Origin: Pseudomonas lutea
GTDB taxonomy: Bacteria; Pseudomonadota; Gammaproteobacteria; Pseudomonadales; Pseudomonadaceae
Reading direction: 5' to 3'
Assembly: GCF_000759445.1 (NCBI RefSeq)
Contig: NZ_JRMB01000004.1
Location: 303,501 to 367,500, forward strand
Length of the DNA stretch: 64,000 nucleotides
Below, in pieces: positions 31,891 to 40,810 of this stretch. A program made the translations under genes and the position numbers. Under the pieces are notes generated by a model that did not search any database, was not told the origin of the DNA, and saw only the letters and a list, made by a program, of their open reading frames with translations. How positions within the stretch are numbered: the first letter of the stretch is position 1; each line of letters opens with the position of its first letter.

Positions 31891-33945
31891 ATGTGCCTTC
31901 GGGTTATCGGCGATACGTGCGCGCTCTTGATGGGTTTGCTGCTCATCGCGCTGTCGACTTCCACCTTTGCCGCCTCGTCGGGCAGCCAGGCGGACCCGTT
32001 AAGCAACGTTCAGCGGGACTGGCTGACACAGAGGGGGCACCTGCGCGTCGGGCTTGTGCTTCAGGCGCCCTATGCCCAGCTCGACCGTCGCGCCCAGCAG
32101 CTGTCCGGCGCCAATGTCGACCTCATCAACCTCATGGAAAAGACCTTGCAGGTCGAGCTTTTGTGGCGCAGCTATGCCGATCAGGCCGAGCTCGAAAAAG
32201 CCCTCGTCGACGGGCAGATCGATTTTGCGCCGGGCCTGATGCAGACACCCGCCGGCCTGCGGATGTGGCTGTATTCCGACCCTTACATGCGAGTGCCGCA
32301 ACTGATCGTCGGCGAGCGTGACGGTGTCGGCACCGTCGATCTGGAAAAGCTCGATGCCCAGGTCCGCGTCGCCGTGCGCATGCCCGGGCCCACCGCTGAT
32401 TACCTGCGCAGCAACTACACCCATCTCAATCTACAGGGGGTGCCGCTGGAGCGTCAGGCGCTGCAGCTGCTGCTTAGCCAGCAGGCGCGCTACGCCGTCA
32501 TTGATGAAGCGCAGCTCAGTCGGTTGTCCCGTGAGGCAGAGTTTGCCGGGCTTGCCGTGGTCGGGGACATCGGTTTCCCGCAGTTGCTACGCGTGGCCTC
32601 CCGGCGCGATGAGCCGCAGCTCGCCGACATTATCAGCCAGGCGTTAAGTGCCATTCCCGCCCGGGACCTTGAGCAATTGCACACGCAGTGGCTGCAGCCG
32701 AAGTACCCTCAGGCAAGCGGCTCGCCAGGACTGTGGAAAAATATCGCGTTGCTGCTGTTGGTCTTGTTCATGGCCAGCGCCGCGATCGTGTTCTGGCAAC
32801 GCAAGCAACAGCAGCAACTCGAGCAACAACTGCTCGCTGCACGCGACGACATCGCTAAACGCCTGGCGGGCGAAGAGGCGTTGCGCCTGGCGCAGTTTTC
32901 CATCGATCAGAGCACCGTCGGCATTCTTTGGGTCAACTGGGACAGCCATGTGCGTTATGCCAATCAGGCGGCTGAGGCCATGTTGGGCTATGCATCGGGT
33001 GGAGTAGTGGATCGGCCGCTGATCGATTTCGAGCCTGGCCTGAATATGGACCGCTGGCTCAACCTGTGGAAAACCGCGCGCTCCAGCGACGAAGGGCCGC
33101 AGAACTTTGAAAGCAATTGCGTGCGCGCCGATGGCAGCATTCTCCCTGCCGACGTGTCGTTGAGCTTTTTGCGCTTTCGTGAGGCCGAGTACCTGGTGGT
33201 GTTCATCACCGACGTCACTGAACGCCGCCGTTCGCTGGCCGCGCTGCAGGAAAGCGAGGCACGCTTGCAGGTGCTGGCCGAGCAATTGCGCGAGCTCTCG
33301 GCGCATTTGGAGACTGTGCGCGAGGAGGAAAAGGCGCGTATCGCCCGTGAAGTTCATGACGAGCTGGGCCAGATGCTCACCGTGCTCAAGCTCGAAACGT
33401 CGATGTGCGAACTGGCCTACGCCGATCTTGACCCCGGCCTTCGCGACCGGTTGAACAGCATGAAGCGCCTGATCGCGCAGTTGTTCCAGTTGGTAAGGGA
33501 CGTAGCGACCGCGCTGCGGCCCCCCATTCTTGATGCGGGCATCGCCTCGGCCATCGAATGGCAGGCGCGGCGTTTCGAGGCGCGTACCCAGATCCCGTGT
33601 CTGGTGCAGGTGCCGGACAACCTGCCTAGCCTGCCAGACGCAACGGCCATCGGGTTGTTTCGCATTCTTCAGGAGTCGCTGACCAACGTCATGCGCCATG
33701 CAGAGGCGCACACGGTCGAGCTGAATTTGACGCTCAGCGACGGCGTGCTGTGCATGAGCATCGCCGATGACGGCAAGGGCTTCGATCAGCGCGCCGAGCG
33801 TCCGGTCTCATTCGGCCTGGTGGGCATGCGCGAGCGGGTGCTGATCATGGGCGGGCAATTGCATCTGGACACCTCGCCCGGAGAAGGCACAACCTTGCGC
33901 ATCCACATTCCGCTGGAACCGGTCGCTGAGGAGCACGTACATTGA
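31891..33945 (+). CDS. agtS: sensor histidine kinase with periplasmic solute-binding domain (AgtS-like)
   Basis: The frame is open from 31777. I choose the ATG at 31891 because a signal sequence begins there, giving 684 residues. ATGs at 31837 and 31846 are alternatives, and none has a strong ribosome site. Order of domains: signal (about 5-27), amino-acid-type solute-binding domain (about 45-270), membrane helix (about 282-302), PAS domain (about 330-450), HisKA_3 dimerisation domain with the phospho-acceptor H489 in A-R-E-V-H-D-E-L-G-Q, and an ATPase domain with D-D-G-K-G-F-D and G-M-R-E-R. It overlaps the response regulator by four bases and precedes an ABC importer. This matches P. aeruginosa AgtS, which senses 4-aminobutyrate and 5-aminovalerate. 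Ligand specificity here is inferred from synteny. Confidence 0.85.
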   Translation: MCLRVIGDTCALLMGLLLIALSTSTFAASSGSQADPLSNVQRDWLTQRGHLRVGLVLQAPYAQLDRRAQQLSGANVDLINLMEKTLQVELLWRSYADQAELEKALVDGQIDFAPGLMQTPAGLRMWLYSDPYMRVPQLIVGERDGVGTVDLEKLDAQVRVAVRMPGPTADYLRSNYTHLNLQGVPLERQALQLLLSQQARYAVIDEAQLSRLSREAEFAGLAVVGDIGFPQLLRVASRRDEPQLADIISQALSAIPARDLEQLHTQWLQPKYPQASGSPGLWKNIALLLLVLFMASAAIVFWQRKQQQQLEQQLLAARDDIAKRLAGEEALRLAQFSIDQSTVGILWVNWDSHVRYANQAAEAMLGYASGGVVDRPLIDFEPGLNMDRWLNLWKTARSSDEGPQNFESNCVRADGSILPADVSLSFLRFREAEYLVVFITDVTERRRSLAALQESEARLQVLAEQLRELSAHLETVREEEKARIAREVHDELGQMLTVLKLETSMCELAYADLDPGLRDRLNSMKRLIAQLFQLVRDVATALRPPILDAGIASAIEWQARRFEARTQIPCLVQVPDNLPSLPDATAIGLFRILQESLTNVMRHAEAHTVELNLTLSDGVLCMSIADDGKGFDQRAERPVSFGLVGMRERVLIMGGQLHLDTSPGEGTTLRIHIPLEPVAEEHVH

Positions 33946-34571
33946 TTCGCGTATTGGTTGCAGAAGACCACACCATTGTCCGCGAGGGGATCAAACAGCT
34001 GATCGGCCTGGCGAAGGACCTTCAAGTGGTCGGGGAGGCCAGCAATGGCGAGCAGCTGCTGGACGCCTTACGCCATACACCCTGCGAGGTCGTACTTCTG
34101 GATATCTCGATGCCGGGCGTCAACGGTCTCGAAGCGATTCCCAGGATTCGCGCGTTGAACAACCCGCCTGCGATCCTGGTGCTGTCGATGCACGATGAAG
34201 CGCAGATGGCTGCACGTGCCTTGAAGGTCGGGGCCGCCGGATACGCGACCAAGGACAGCGATCCGGCCTTGCTGCTGACGGCGATCCGGCGTGTGGCCGC
34301 AGGAGGGCGATACATCGACCCGGACCTGGCAGACCGAATGGTGTTCGAGGTCGGGCTCACCGACCACCGGCCCTTGCATTCGTTGTTGTCCGAGCGCGAG
34401 TTTTCAGTGTTCGAACGCCTGGCCCAAGGCGCCAATGTCAACGACATCGCCCAACAACTGGCGTTGAGCAGCAAAACCATCAGCACCCACAAGGCGCGTC
34501 TGATGCAGAAGCTGAAAATCACTTCGCTGGCCGAGCTGGTGAAGTATGCGATGGAGCACAAGCTGGTTTGA
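33942..34571 (+). CDS. agtR: LuxR/NarL-family response regulator (AgtR-like, TTG start)
   Basis: The 209-residue regulator starts at a TTG that overlaps the kinase stop (TTGA). The receiver domain has the acidic pair E8-D9 and the phospho-acceptor D54 in L-L-D-I-S-M-P-G. The C-terminal LuxR-type helix-turn-helix lies at about residues 142-205 (L-S-E-R-E-F-S-V-F-E-R-L, then N-D-I-A-Q-Q-L-A-L-S-S-K-T-I-S-T-H). It should be the partner of the upstream kinase and control the downstream ABC importer. Confidence 0.9.
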   Translation: MIRVLVAEDHTIVREGIKQLIGLAKDLQVVGEASNGEQLLDALRHTPCEVVLLDISMPGVNGLEAIPRIRALNNPPAILVLSMHDEAQMAARALKVGAAGYATKDSDPALLLTAIRRVAAGGRYIDPDLADRMVFEVGLTDHRPLHSLLSEREFSVFERLAQGANVNDIAQQLALSSKTISTHKARLMQKLKITSLAELVKYAMEHKLV

Positions 34572-34575
34572 GATC

Positions 34576-34596
34576 GGAGGTCTGAAAACGACCTCC
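34576..34596 (+). terminator. hairpin after the agtSR pair
   Basis: GGAGGTC pairs perfectly with GACCTCC around TGAAAAC five bases after the response-regulator stop. No T-run follows, so it is either a weak terminator or an mRNA-stabilising hairpin. Confidence 0.45.
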
Positions 34597-34703
34597 TCCG
34601 GCGCCTGCGATAACCCCTTCGCCGACAAGTGCGTCCCTACAGACTGACCGTAATCCCCTGTAGGAGTGAGCTTGCTCGCGAAGAGGCCACTTCAGGCGCC
34701 GGA
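34597..34703. repeat. REPIN-like element with two REP units pointing outward
   Basis: A 107-bp element has perfect 11-bp ends (TCCGGCGCCTG and CAGGCGCCGGA). It encloses two REP-type sequences: a reversed one at 34617-34640 (ending GTCCCTAC) and a forward one at 34659-34683 (starting TGTAGGAG). The two cores differ (GACAAGT versus GAGCTTGCTCGCG). It sits between the response regulator and the ABC operon. The rest of this 293-bp gap, 34704-34864, shows no gene and should hold the promoter of the importer. Confidence 0.75.
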
Positions 34704-34864
34704 TCACTTTCAGGCAGCATACCTATTCCCGCCACCTCTGTAGGGCAATCCCTACCCCCAACCTTCCAGCGCACCTAGGTCATTCTCTCCCGGCTCCCGA
34801 TTTGCGCGGCCTGCAGCCTCATCTAGGCTTGATCCCTACGGTGGATCAAACAAAGGTGCGGGCA

Positions 34865-35989
34865 ATGAGCAACGTCGAATCAGGCGCTGGGGCGAGTGAT
34901 GTTCTGGTCAGCTTTCGTGGTGTGCAAAAGAGCTACGACGGCGAAGCCCTGATCGTCAAAGACCTCAACCTGGATATCTGCAAAGGCGAATTCCTCACCC
35001 TGCTCGGGCCGTCCGGCTCCGGCAAGACCACCAGCCTTATGATGCTCGCCGGGTTCGAGACGCCCACCGCTGGCGAGATCCAGCTGGCTGGCCGTTCGAT
35101 CAACAACGTGCCTCCACACAAGCGCGACATTGGCATGGTGTTTCAGAATTACGCCTTGTTCCCGCACATGACCGTGGCAGAGAACCTTGCCTTCCCGTTG
35201 TCGGTGCGGGGCATGAGCAAGACTGACGTTGCCGAAAAGGTAAAACGTGCCCTCGACATGGTGCAGCTCGGTACCTTCGCCCATCGTTATCCCGCCCAGT
35301 TATCGGGAGGGCAGCAACAACGTGTGGCGCTGGCGCGCGCGCTGGTGTTTGAGCCTCAGCTGGTGCTGATGGATGAGCCGCTCGGTGCGCTGGACAAACA
35401 ACTGCGCGAACACATGCAGATGGAAATCAAGCATCTGCACCAGCGCTTGGGCGTAACCGTGGTTTACGTCACCCACGATCAGGGCGAGGCGCTGACCATG
35501 TCAGACCGTGTCGCGGTGTTCCATCAGGGCGAAATCCAGCAGATCGCCCCACCGCGCACTCTTTATGAAGAGCCGAAAAACACCTTCGTTGCCAACTTTA
35601 TCGGCGAGAACAATCGTATCAACGGCACCTTGCTCAGCCAGAGCGGTGACCGTTGCGTGGTGGGCCTGGCTCGCGGCGAAAAGGTCGAAGCCCTGGCCAT
35701 CAACGTCGGCGCTACGGGAAGCCCGGTGACGCTGTCGATCCGCCCCGAACGCGTGAACCTCAACGGCCGCAGCGAGAGTTGCGTTAACCGGTTTTCGGGG
35801 CGCGTGGCCGAATTTATCTACTTGGGTGACCACGTACGGGTGCGTCTGGAAGTGGCCGGTAAAACCGACTTCTTCGTGAAGCAGCCCATCGCGGAGCTCG
35901 ATCCGGGGCTCAGCGTTGGCGATGTCGTGCCCCTTGGATGGCAGGTCGAGCATGCCCGCGCGCTGGACCCGTTGCTGGATACGCATTGA
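34865..35989 (+). CDS. agtA: ABC transporter ATP-binding protein (PotA type, AgtA-like)
   Basis: The start is the ATG at 34865 (MSNVESGAG), giving 374 residues. The frame is open 21 codons further upstream. The nucleotide-binding domain has Walker A G-P-S-G-S-G-K-T-T, the signature L-S-G-G-Q-Q-Q-R and Walker B L-V-L-M-D-E-P, and the C-terminal part is a TOBE domain as in PotA. It powers import of a polyamine- or amino-acid-like solute. The following genes encode the binding protein and two permeases. By order it matches AgtA for 4-aminobutyrate/5-aminovalerate uptake. Confidence 0.9.
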   Translation: MSNVESGAGASDVLVSFRGVQKSYDGEALIVKDLNLDICKGEFLTLLGPSGSGKTTSLMMLAGFETPTAGEIQLAGRSINNVPPHKRDIGMVFQNYALFPHMTVAENLAFPLSVRGMSKTDVAEKVKRALDMVQLGTFAHRYPAQLSGGQQQRVALARALVFEPQLVLMDEPLGALDKQLREHMQMEIKHLHQRLGVTVVYVTHDQGEALTMSDRVAVFHQGEIQQIAPPRTLYEEPKNTFVANFIGENNRINGTLLSQSGDRCVVGLARGEKVEALAINVGATGSPVTLSIRPERVNLNGRSESCVNRFSGRVAEFIYLGDHVRVRLEVAGKTDFFVKQPIAELDPGLSVGDVVPLGWQVEHARALDPLLDTH

Positions 35990-36005
35990 TTCACCTGCCA
36001 TAGGC

Positions 36006-36047
36006 GTCACCCGAAGAGAGCCACCCGAAGAAAGTCACCCGAAGAAA
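36006..36047 (+). repeat. three tandem copies of a 14-bp unit
   Basis: The unit G(T/C)CACCCGAAGA(G/A)A is repeated three times head to tail without spacers (36006-36019, 36020-36033, 36034-36047), with one or two differences between copies. It lies in the leader between the ATPase gene and the solute-binding-protein gene. Confidence 0.85.
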
Positions 36048-36108
36048 CCAGAGGCGAGCCAATCGCCCCCCAACGCTTAACCATCACAGTTCGTGGAGAG
36101 AAAAAATA

Positions 36109-37140
36109 ATGCTCAAGACATTGAAGCTCACCGCCTTATCGGTCGGGATGATGTGCGCGGCGCAAGCCATGGCAGCGGACCTGACCGTCATTTCCTTCGG
36201 TGGCGCTAACAAGGCGGCCCAGGAAAAAGCGTTCTATGCGCCGTGGGAAAAAGCCGGCAACGGCAAGATCATTGCGGGCGAATACAACGGTGAGATGGCC
36301 AAGGTCAAAGCCATGGTCGACACCAAGAGCGTGACGTGGGACCTGGTGGAAGTGGAGTCGCCAGAACTGTCCCGTGGTTGTGATGAAGACATGTTCGAGT
36401 CGCTGGCGTCGGTCGATCTCGGCAACAAGGACAACTACGTCAAAGGCGCAATCTCTGAGTGCGGCGTAGGCTTCTTCGTGTGGTCCACCGTGCTGGCCTA
36501 CAACGCCGACAAGCTGAAATCTGCCCCAACGGGCTGGGCTGATTTCTGGGACACCGAGAAATTCCCGGGCAAGCGTGGCCTGCGCAAGGGCGCCAAATAC
36601 ACACTGGAATTCGCGCTGATGGCCGACGGTGTTGCGCCTAAAGACGTTTACAAAGTGCTGGCGACCAAGGAAGGCCAGGACCGCGCCTTCAAGATGCTCG
36701 ACAAGCTCAAGCCAAGCATCCAGTGGTGGGAAGCGGGCGCACAGCCGCCGCAATACCTGCAGTCTGGCGACGTCGTGATGAGCTCGGCCTATAACGGTCG
36801 CATCGCTGCCGTGCAGAAAGAGAGCAACCTCAAAGTGGTCTGGACTGGCGGCGTGTATGACTTCGACGCATGGGCCATTCCGAAGGGCGCCAAAAACGCC
36901 GAAGAAGCCAAGAGGTTCATCGCCTACTCGCTCAAGCCCGAGCAGCAAAAGATTTACTCCGAAAATATCGCTTACGGCCCGGCCAACACTGGGGCCGTGC
37001 CGCTGTTGAGCGCCGACACGCTGAAAAACATGCCGACCACTCCCGAGAACATCAAGGATCAGGTGCAGATCGACGTGAAATTCTGGGCCGATTTTGGTGA
37101 GTCCCTGGAGCAGCGCTTCAACTCTTGGGCCGCCAAATAA
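36109..37140 (+). CDS. agtB: periplasmic solute-binding protein (PotD type, AgtB-like)
   Basis: The 343-residue protein has a clear signal peptide (M-L-K-T-L-K-L, hydrophobic core, cleavage after A-M-A) followed by the V-I-S-F-G-G-A-N start common in polyamine/GABA-type binding proteins. Its ribosome site is GGAGAG at 36092-36097. It delivers ligand to the two permeases encoded next. Ligand identity (4-aminobutyrate or 5-aminovalerate) is inferred from position beside the agtSR-like pair. The 119-bp gap before it, with its tandem repeat, may help set its high expression relative to the ATPase. Confidence 0.88.
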   Translation: MLKTLKLTALSVGMMCAAQAMAADLTVISFGGANKAAQEKAFYAPWEKAGNGKIIAGEYNGEMAKVKAMVDTKSVTWDLVEVESPELSRGCDEDMFESLASVDLGNKDNYVKGAISECGVGFFVWSTVLAYNADKLKSAPTGWADFWDTEKFPGKRGLRKGAKYTLEFALMADGVAPKDVYKVLATKEGQDRAFKMLDKLKPSIQWWEAGAQPPQYLQSGDVVMSSAYNGRIAAVQKESNLKVVWTGGVYDFDAWAIPKGAKNAEEAKRFIAYSLKPEQQKIYSENIAYGPANTGAVPLLSADTLKNMPTTPENIKDQVQIDVKFWADFGESLEQRFNSWAAK

Positions 37141-37251
37141 GAGCACTGCCCGATAAGCGCTTCGTTGTGAGTTAGATCCGGGTGCGTCGTCTGAACTGTC
37201 TGAAAACAGGGCAGGGGGCGCGCTCTTTGTCAGAAGATTTCGGAGTTCACT

Positions 37252-38499
37252 ATGGCCATCGCCGTGCCCCTGTCTGAAGGCGCCAGCCCGACCCTGAAGC
37301 AACGCCTGGCCCGTGCCGAGCGCGTCAATCGCTGGAAGGCTCAAGCACTGATCGCGCCCTTGGTGATCTTCCTGCTGCTGGTGTTTCTGGTGCCAATTGC
37401 GGCGTTGCTCTACAAAAGCGTCAGCAACCCGGAAGTGGTGGGCGGCATGCCGCTGACCGTGGTCGAAGTGGCGAAGTGGGACGGAAAGGGGCTGCCACCT
37501 GAGACAGTGTACAAAGCCGCCAGCCAGGATCTGGCCGAGGCACGCAAGAATCAGACGCTGGGCGATCTGTCCAAACGCCTGAATCAGGAACTGGCGGGCT
37601 ACCGCAGCCTGCTGGCGAAAACCGCCCGCGCCATGCCGTTCAAGGAAGAGCCGACCTCTTACAAGGAAGCGCTGGAAGCCATCGATGAGCGCTGGGGCGA
37701 CCCTGCGTACTGGCAGGCTATCCGCCGTAATACCTCAAGTTTTACACCTTATTACCTACTGGCCGCTGTCGACCATCGAATCGATGACCTTGGTGAAGTG
37801 GCCCCGGCCACACCCGACCAAGCCATATACCTGGACATTTTCGCTCGTACGTTCTGGATGGGCCTGGTGATCACCGTGATTTGCCTGCTGCTGGCCTATC
37901 CACTGGCTTACCTGCTGGCCAACCTGCCCGCACGGCAGAGCAACTTGCTCATGATTTTGGTCTTGCTGCCGTTCTGGACGTCCATCCTGGTGCGCGTCGC
38001 CGCCTGGATCGTCTTGCTGCAATCGAGCGGTCTGATCAACGGGGCGCTGATGGCGATGGGCATCATCGATAAGCCGCTGGAACTGGTGTTTAACCGGGTC
38101 GGCGTTTACATCTCGATGGTGCATATCATGCTGCCCTTCATGATCTTGCCCATCTACAGCGTGATGAAAGGCATCTCGCCGACGTACATGCGTGCGGCGA
38201 TCTCGCTGGGCTGCAACCCGTTCGCCAGTTTCTGGCGCGTGTACTTCCCGCAGACCTACGCGGGTGTGGGCGCGGGTTGTCTGTTGGTGTTCATCCTTGC
38301 CATCGGTTACTACATCACCCCGGCGCTGCTCGGCAGTCCGAACGATCAGATGGTCAGTTACTTCGTCGCGTTCTACACCAACACCAGCATCAACTGGGGC
38401 ATGGCGACGGCGCTGGGCGGTTTGCTGCTGCTGGCGACGGTCGTGCTATACCTGATTTATAACTGGCTGGTGGGCGCCAGCCGTCTGCGCCTGAGCTGA
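37252..38499 (+). CDS. agtC: ABC transporter permease (PotB type, AgtC-like)
   Basis: The 415-residue permease is longer than the usual 280-300 because a hydrophilic segment of about 150 residues is inserted between the first helix (about 32-54) and the second (about 203-225). That loop, facing the periplasm, is rich in Lys, Glu and Ala and probably helical. The rest is the standard five-helix BPD domain with an EAA loop S-L-G-C-N-P-F-A-S-F-W-R. It is followed by the second permease after 11 bp. Confidence 0.9.
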   Translation: MAIAVPLSEGASPTLKQRLARAERVNRWKAQALIAPLVIFLLLVFLVPIAALLYKSVSNPEVVGGMPLTVVEVAKWDGKGLPPETVYKAASQDLAEARKNQTLGDLSKRLNQELAGYRSLLAKTARAMPFKEEPTSYKEALEAIDERWGDPAYWQAIRRNTSSFTPYYLLAAVDHRIDDLGEVAPATPDQAIYLDIFARTFWMGLVITVICLLLAYPLAYLLANLPARQSNLLMILVLLPFWTSILVRVAAWIVLLQSSGLINGALMAMGIIDKPLELVFNRVGVYISMVHIMLPFMILPIYSVMKGISPTYMRAAISLGCNPFASFWRVYFPQTYAGVGAGCLLVFILAIGYYITPALLGSPNDQMVSYFVAFYTNTSINWGMATALGGLLLLATVVLYLIYNWLVGASRLRLS

Positions 38500-38510
38500 G
38501 GAGAACGATC

Positions 38511-39335
38511 ATGTTGAGCCCTTATTCCTCGCCCATCGAGCGCATCTGGCATTACACGCTGCGTATCCTGTGTGGATTGATTCTGTTATTTCTGGTGCTG
38601 CCGGTGCTGGTGATCGTGCCGCTGTCGTTCAACTCCGGCAGCTTTCTGGTCTATCCGCTGCAGGGCTTTTCGCTGCACTGGTATCAGGACTTTTTTGGTT
38701 CGGCCGAGTGGATGCGCGCGCTGAAAAACAGTTTGATCGTCGCACCCGCTGCCACGGTGCTGGCGATGGGGTTCGGTACATTGGCGGCCATCGGTCTGAC
38801 CCGCAGCAACTTCCCCGGCAAGGCGCTGGTGATGGCGCTGGTGATTTCGCCAATGGTGGTGCCCGTGGTGATTGTCGGCGTGGCGAGCTACCTGTTTTTT
38901 GCGCCGCTGGGACTGGGCAACAGTTATATCTCGCTGATACTGGTACACGCGGTCTTGGGTGTGCCCTTCGTGATCATTACCGTGTCCGCCACATTGCAGG
39001 GCTTCAATTACAACCTGGTGCGTGCGGCGGCCAGCCTGGGTGCTTCGCCAACCACGGCGTTTCGTCGCGTGACCCTGCCGCTGATTGCGCCAGGGGTAAT
39101 CTCCGGAGCGCTGTTTGCTTTTGCCACCTCGTTCGATGAAGTTGTGGTCACGCTGTTCCTCGCAGGGCCAGGGCAGGCGACCTTGCCAAGGCAAATGTTC
39201 AGCGGCATCCGCGAAAACCTCAGCCCGACGATTGCCGCTGCGGCGACGCTGCTTATCGGCTTCTCCGTAGTGCTGTTGCTGGTGCTTGAATGGCTGCGCG
39301 GTCGCAGCGAGAAACTGCGCACGGCGGTGGATTGA
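38511..39335 (+). CDS. agtD: ABC transporter permease (PotC type, AgtD-like)
   Basis: The 274-residue protein has about six membrane helices and the EAA loop A-A-S-L-G-A-S-P-T-T-A-F-R-R-V-T-L-P near residue 175. It pairs with the preceding permease to form the channel. GAGGAG at 38498-38503 provides the ribosome site. It is the last gene of the agt-type operon and is followed by a REPIN palindrome. Confidence 0.92.
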   Translation: MLSPYSSPIERIWHYTLRILCGLILLFLVLPVLVIVPLSFNSGSFLVYPLQGFSLHWYQDFFGSAEWMRALKNSLIVAPAATVLAMGFGTLAAIGLTRSNFPGKALVMALVISPMVVPVVIVGVASYLFFAPLGLGNSYISLILVHAVLGVPFVIITVSATLQGFNYNLVRAAASLGASPTTAFRRVTLPLIAPGVISGALFAFATSFDEVVVTLFLAGPGQATLPRQMFSGIRENLSPTIAAAATLLIGFSVVLLLVLEWLRGRSEKLRTAVD

Positions 39336-39388
39336 TCACCGCTGACAGTGGACTTGGGAACACGGGTAAAGATTGTGACGCAACATTC

Positions 39389-39475
39389 GTAGGAGCCGGC
39401 TTGCTGGCGAACGCGTCGGGTCAGGCGACTTTATCGTCACTCATGTACCGCGTTCGCCAGCAAGCCGGCTCCTAC
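39389..39475. repeat. REPIN: two inverted REP sequences
   Basis: Two REP units form a perfect 27-bp inverted repeat, at 39389-39415 (from GTAGGAGCCGG to GAACGCG) and 39449-39475, separated by 33 bp. This is the typical Pseudomonas REPIN layout. It could protect the 3' end of the permease transcript. In the remaining part of the 304-bp gap (39476-39639) I see only AGAAAGGA at 39622-39629, the ribosome site of the dehydrogenase gene. Confidence 0.92.
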
Positions 39476-39639
39476 AGTGGGTTCTCGATCGGTACGTAGT
39501 GGTGGGTTAACCGCGCATTCTTCCTCCGCCGCACCACAAAACTGACGCATCCCTCGATCCGGTCTATGTTTGACTCATCGCACGCTGGCCACACGCGGTA
39601 TGTGCCACGTCTCCAGACACAGAAGAAAGGACGAGCCCG

Positions 39640-40788
39640 ATGAGTATCTCTGCCTTCAAAATCGCCAACAAGCTGATCACCGGCGCGGCTGCCATTGAGC
39701 AGTTATCCGCCGAGCTGACGCGGCTCAACGTACAGAACCCGCTGATCGTGACAGACGCGATACTGGTCCAGTCCGGGACGGTCGACCTGGCGCTGGCACA
39801 ATTGGGCGGCCGTCGGTATGGCGTGTTTGATCAGGTCGAGCCGGAACCTGAAATTGCCATCGTCGAGGCCTGCACGCGAGCCTATCGGGAGGGCGGCCAT
39901 GATGGCCTGATCGGCGTGGGTGGCGGTAGCGCCATTGACATCGCCAAGGGGGTCGCGGCATTCGCAGGCCATGAAGGCAGTCTTGGCGAGTTGTTCGGTG
40001 TCGATCTGGTCAAGCGCAAGGGGCCGCCGCTGATCGCCATACCGACCACCGCCGGTACAGGGTCGGAGGTCACCAACGTAGCGATCTTTTCGGACAAGCA
40101 GGCTCAACTCAAGAAGGGCATCGTCAGCGACTATCTTTTACCGGACGTGGCGCTCGTCAGCCCCTTGATGACACTGACTTGTCCGCGCAGCGTTACGGCG
40201 GCCAGTGGGGTAGACGCGCTTGTGCATGCCGTCGAGGCGTACTTGTCGGTCAACGCGTCGCCCATCACCGATGCCATCGCGCTGGGCGCCATCAAGTTGA
40301 TCGTCAAGGCGCTGCCCAAGGCCTACGCCAATCCCTCCAGCCTGCAGGCGCGAGAAGACATGGCCACCGCCAGCCTCATGGCCGGTATGGCATTCGGCAA
40401 TGCCGGAGTCGGCGCTGTTCATGCGCTGGCGTATCCACTGGGAGGACGGTTCAATATTGCGCATGGCGTCAGCAACGCATTGCTGCTGCCTTATGTGATG
40501 GAGTGGAACAAGCTGGCCTGCGTTGAAAGGATGCGCGATATCGCCGACGCAATGGGCGCCCGCGTCGCCCATCTGAGCGACAGGGACGCCGCCGACCTGG
40601 CAGTGAAAGCCATGGCCGATCTGTGCGCCGCGGTGGAGATCCCGTCTGGCTTGCGCAGTTTCAATGTGCCCGAAGACGCCATCCCTGCGATGGCGGAAGA
40701 AGCCAGCAAGATCGAGCGCCTGATGCGCAATAATCCGCGGAAGCTGAACGCTGCCGACATCGAGAAAATCTACCGAGCTGCGTATTGA
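39640..40788 (+). CDS. iron-containing alcohol dehydrogenase family protein
   Basis: The 382-residue protein is a group III alcohol dehydrogenase. The NAD-binding G-G-G-S-A-I-D-I-A-K and P-T-T-A-G-T-G-S-E-V-T are present. The metal ligands are expected in D-A-L-V-H-A-V-E-A-Y and H-A-L-A-Y-P-L-G-G-R-F-N-I-A-H-G. The substrate cannot be read from sequence: members oxidise ethanol, propanediol, threonine or 4-hydroxybutyrate. It stands alone, with no sign of an operon with the agt genes across the REPIN, although a 4-hydroxybutyrate role next to a GABA-type importer would be an attractive guess. Confidence 0.88.
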   Translation: MSISAFKIANKLITGAAAIEQLSAELTRLNVQNPLIVTDAILVQSGTVDLALAQLGGRRYGVFDQVEPEPEIAIVEACTRAYREGGHDGLIGVGGGSAIDIAKGVAAFAGHEGSLGELFGVDLVKRKGPPLIAIPTTAGTGSEVTNVAIFSDKQAQLKKGIVSDYLLPDVALVSPLMTLTCPRSVTAASGVDALVHAVEAYLSVNASPITDAIALGAIKLIVKALPKAYANPSSLQAREDMATASLMAGMAFGNAGVGAVHALAYPLGGRFNIAHGVSNALLLPYVMEWNKLACVERMRDIADAMGARVAHLSDRDAADLAVKAMADLCAAVEIPSGLRSFNVPEDAIPAMAEEASKIERLMRNNPRKLNAADIEKIYRAAY

Positions 40789-40810
40789 TCAGGCGCGCAG
40801 ACCATCAATC

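Noticed and set aside
36006..36047. Possible CRISPR-like array
   Set aside because: The three 14-bp units are contiguous with no spacers, and no cas genes are nearby. It is a simple tandem repeat.
39640..40788. 4-hydroxybutyrate dehydrogenase linked to the agt importer
   Set aside because: The neighbourhood suggests it, but a REPIN and a 304-bp gap separate the genes and no substrate-specific residues can be named.
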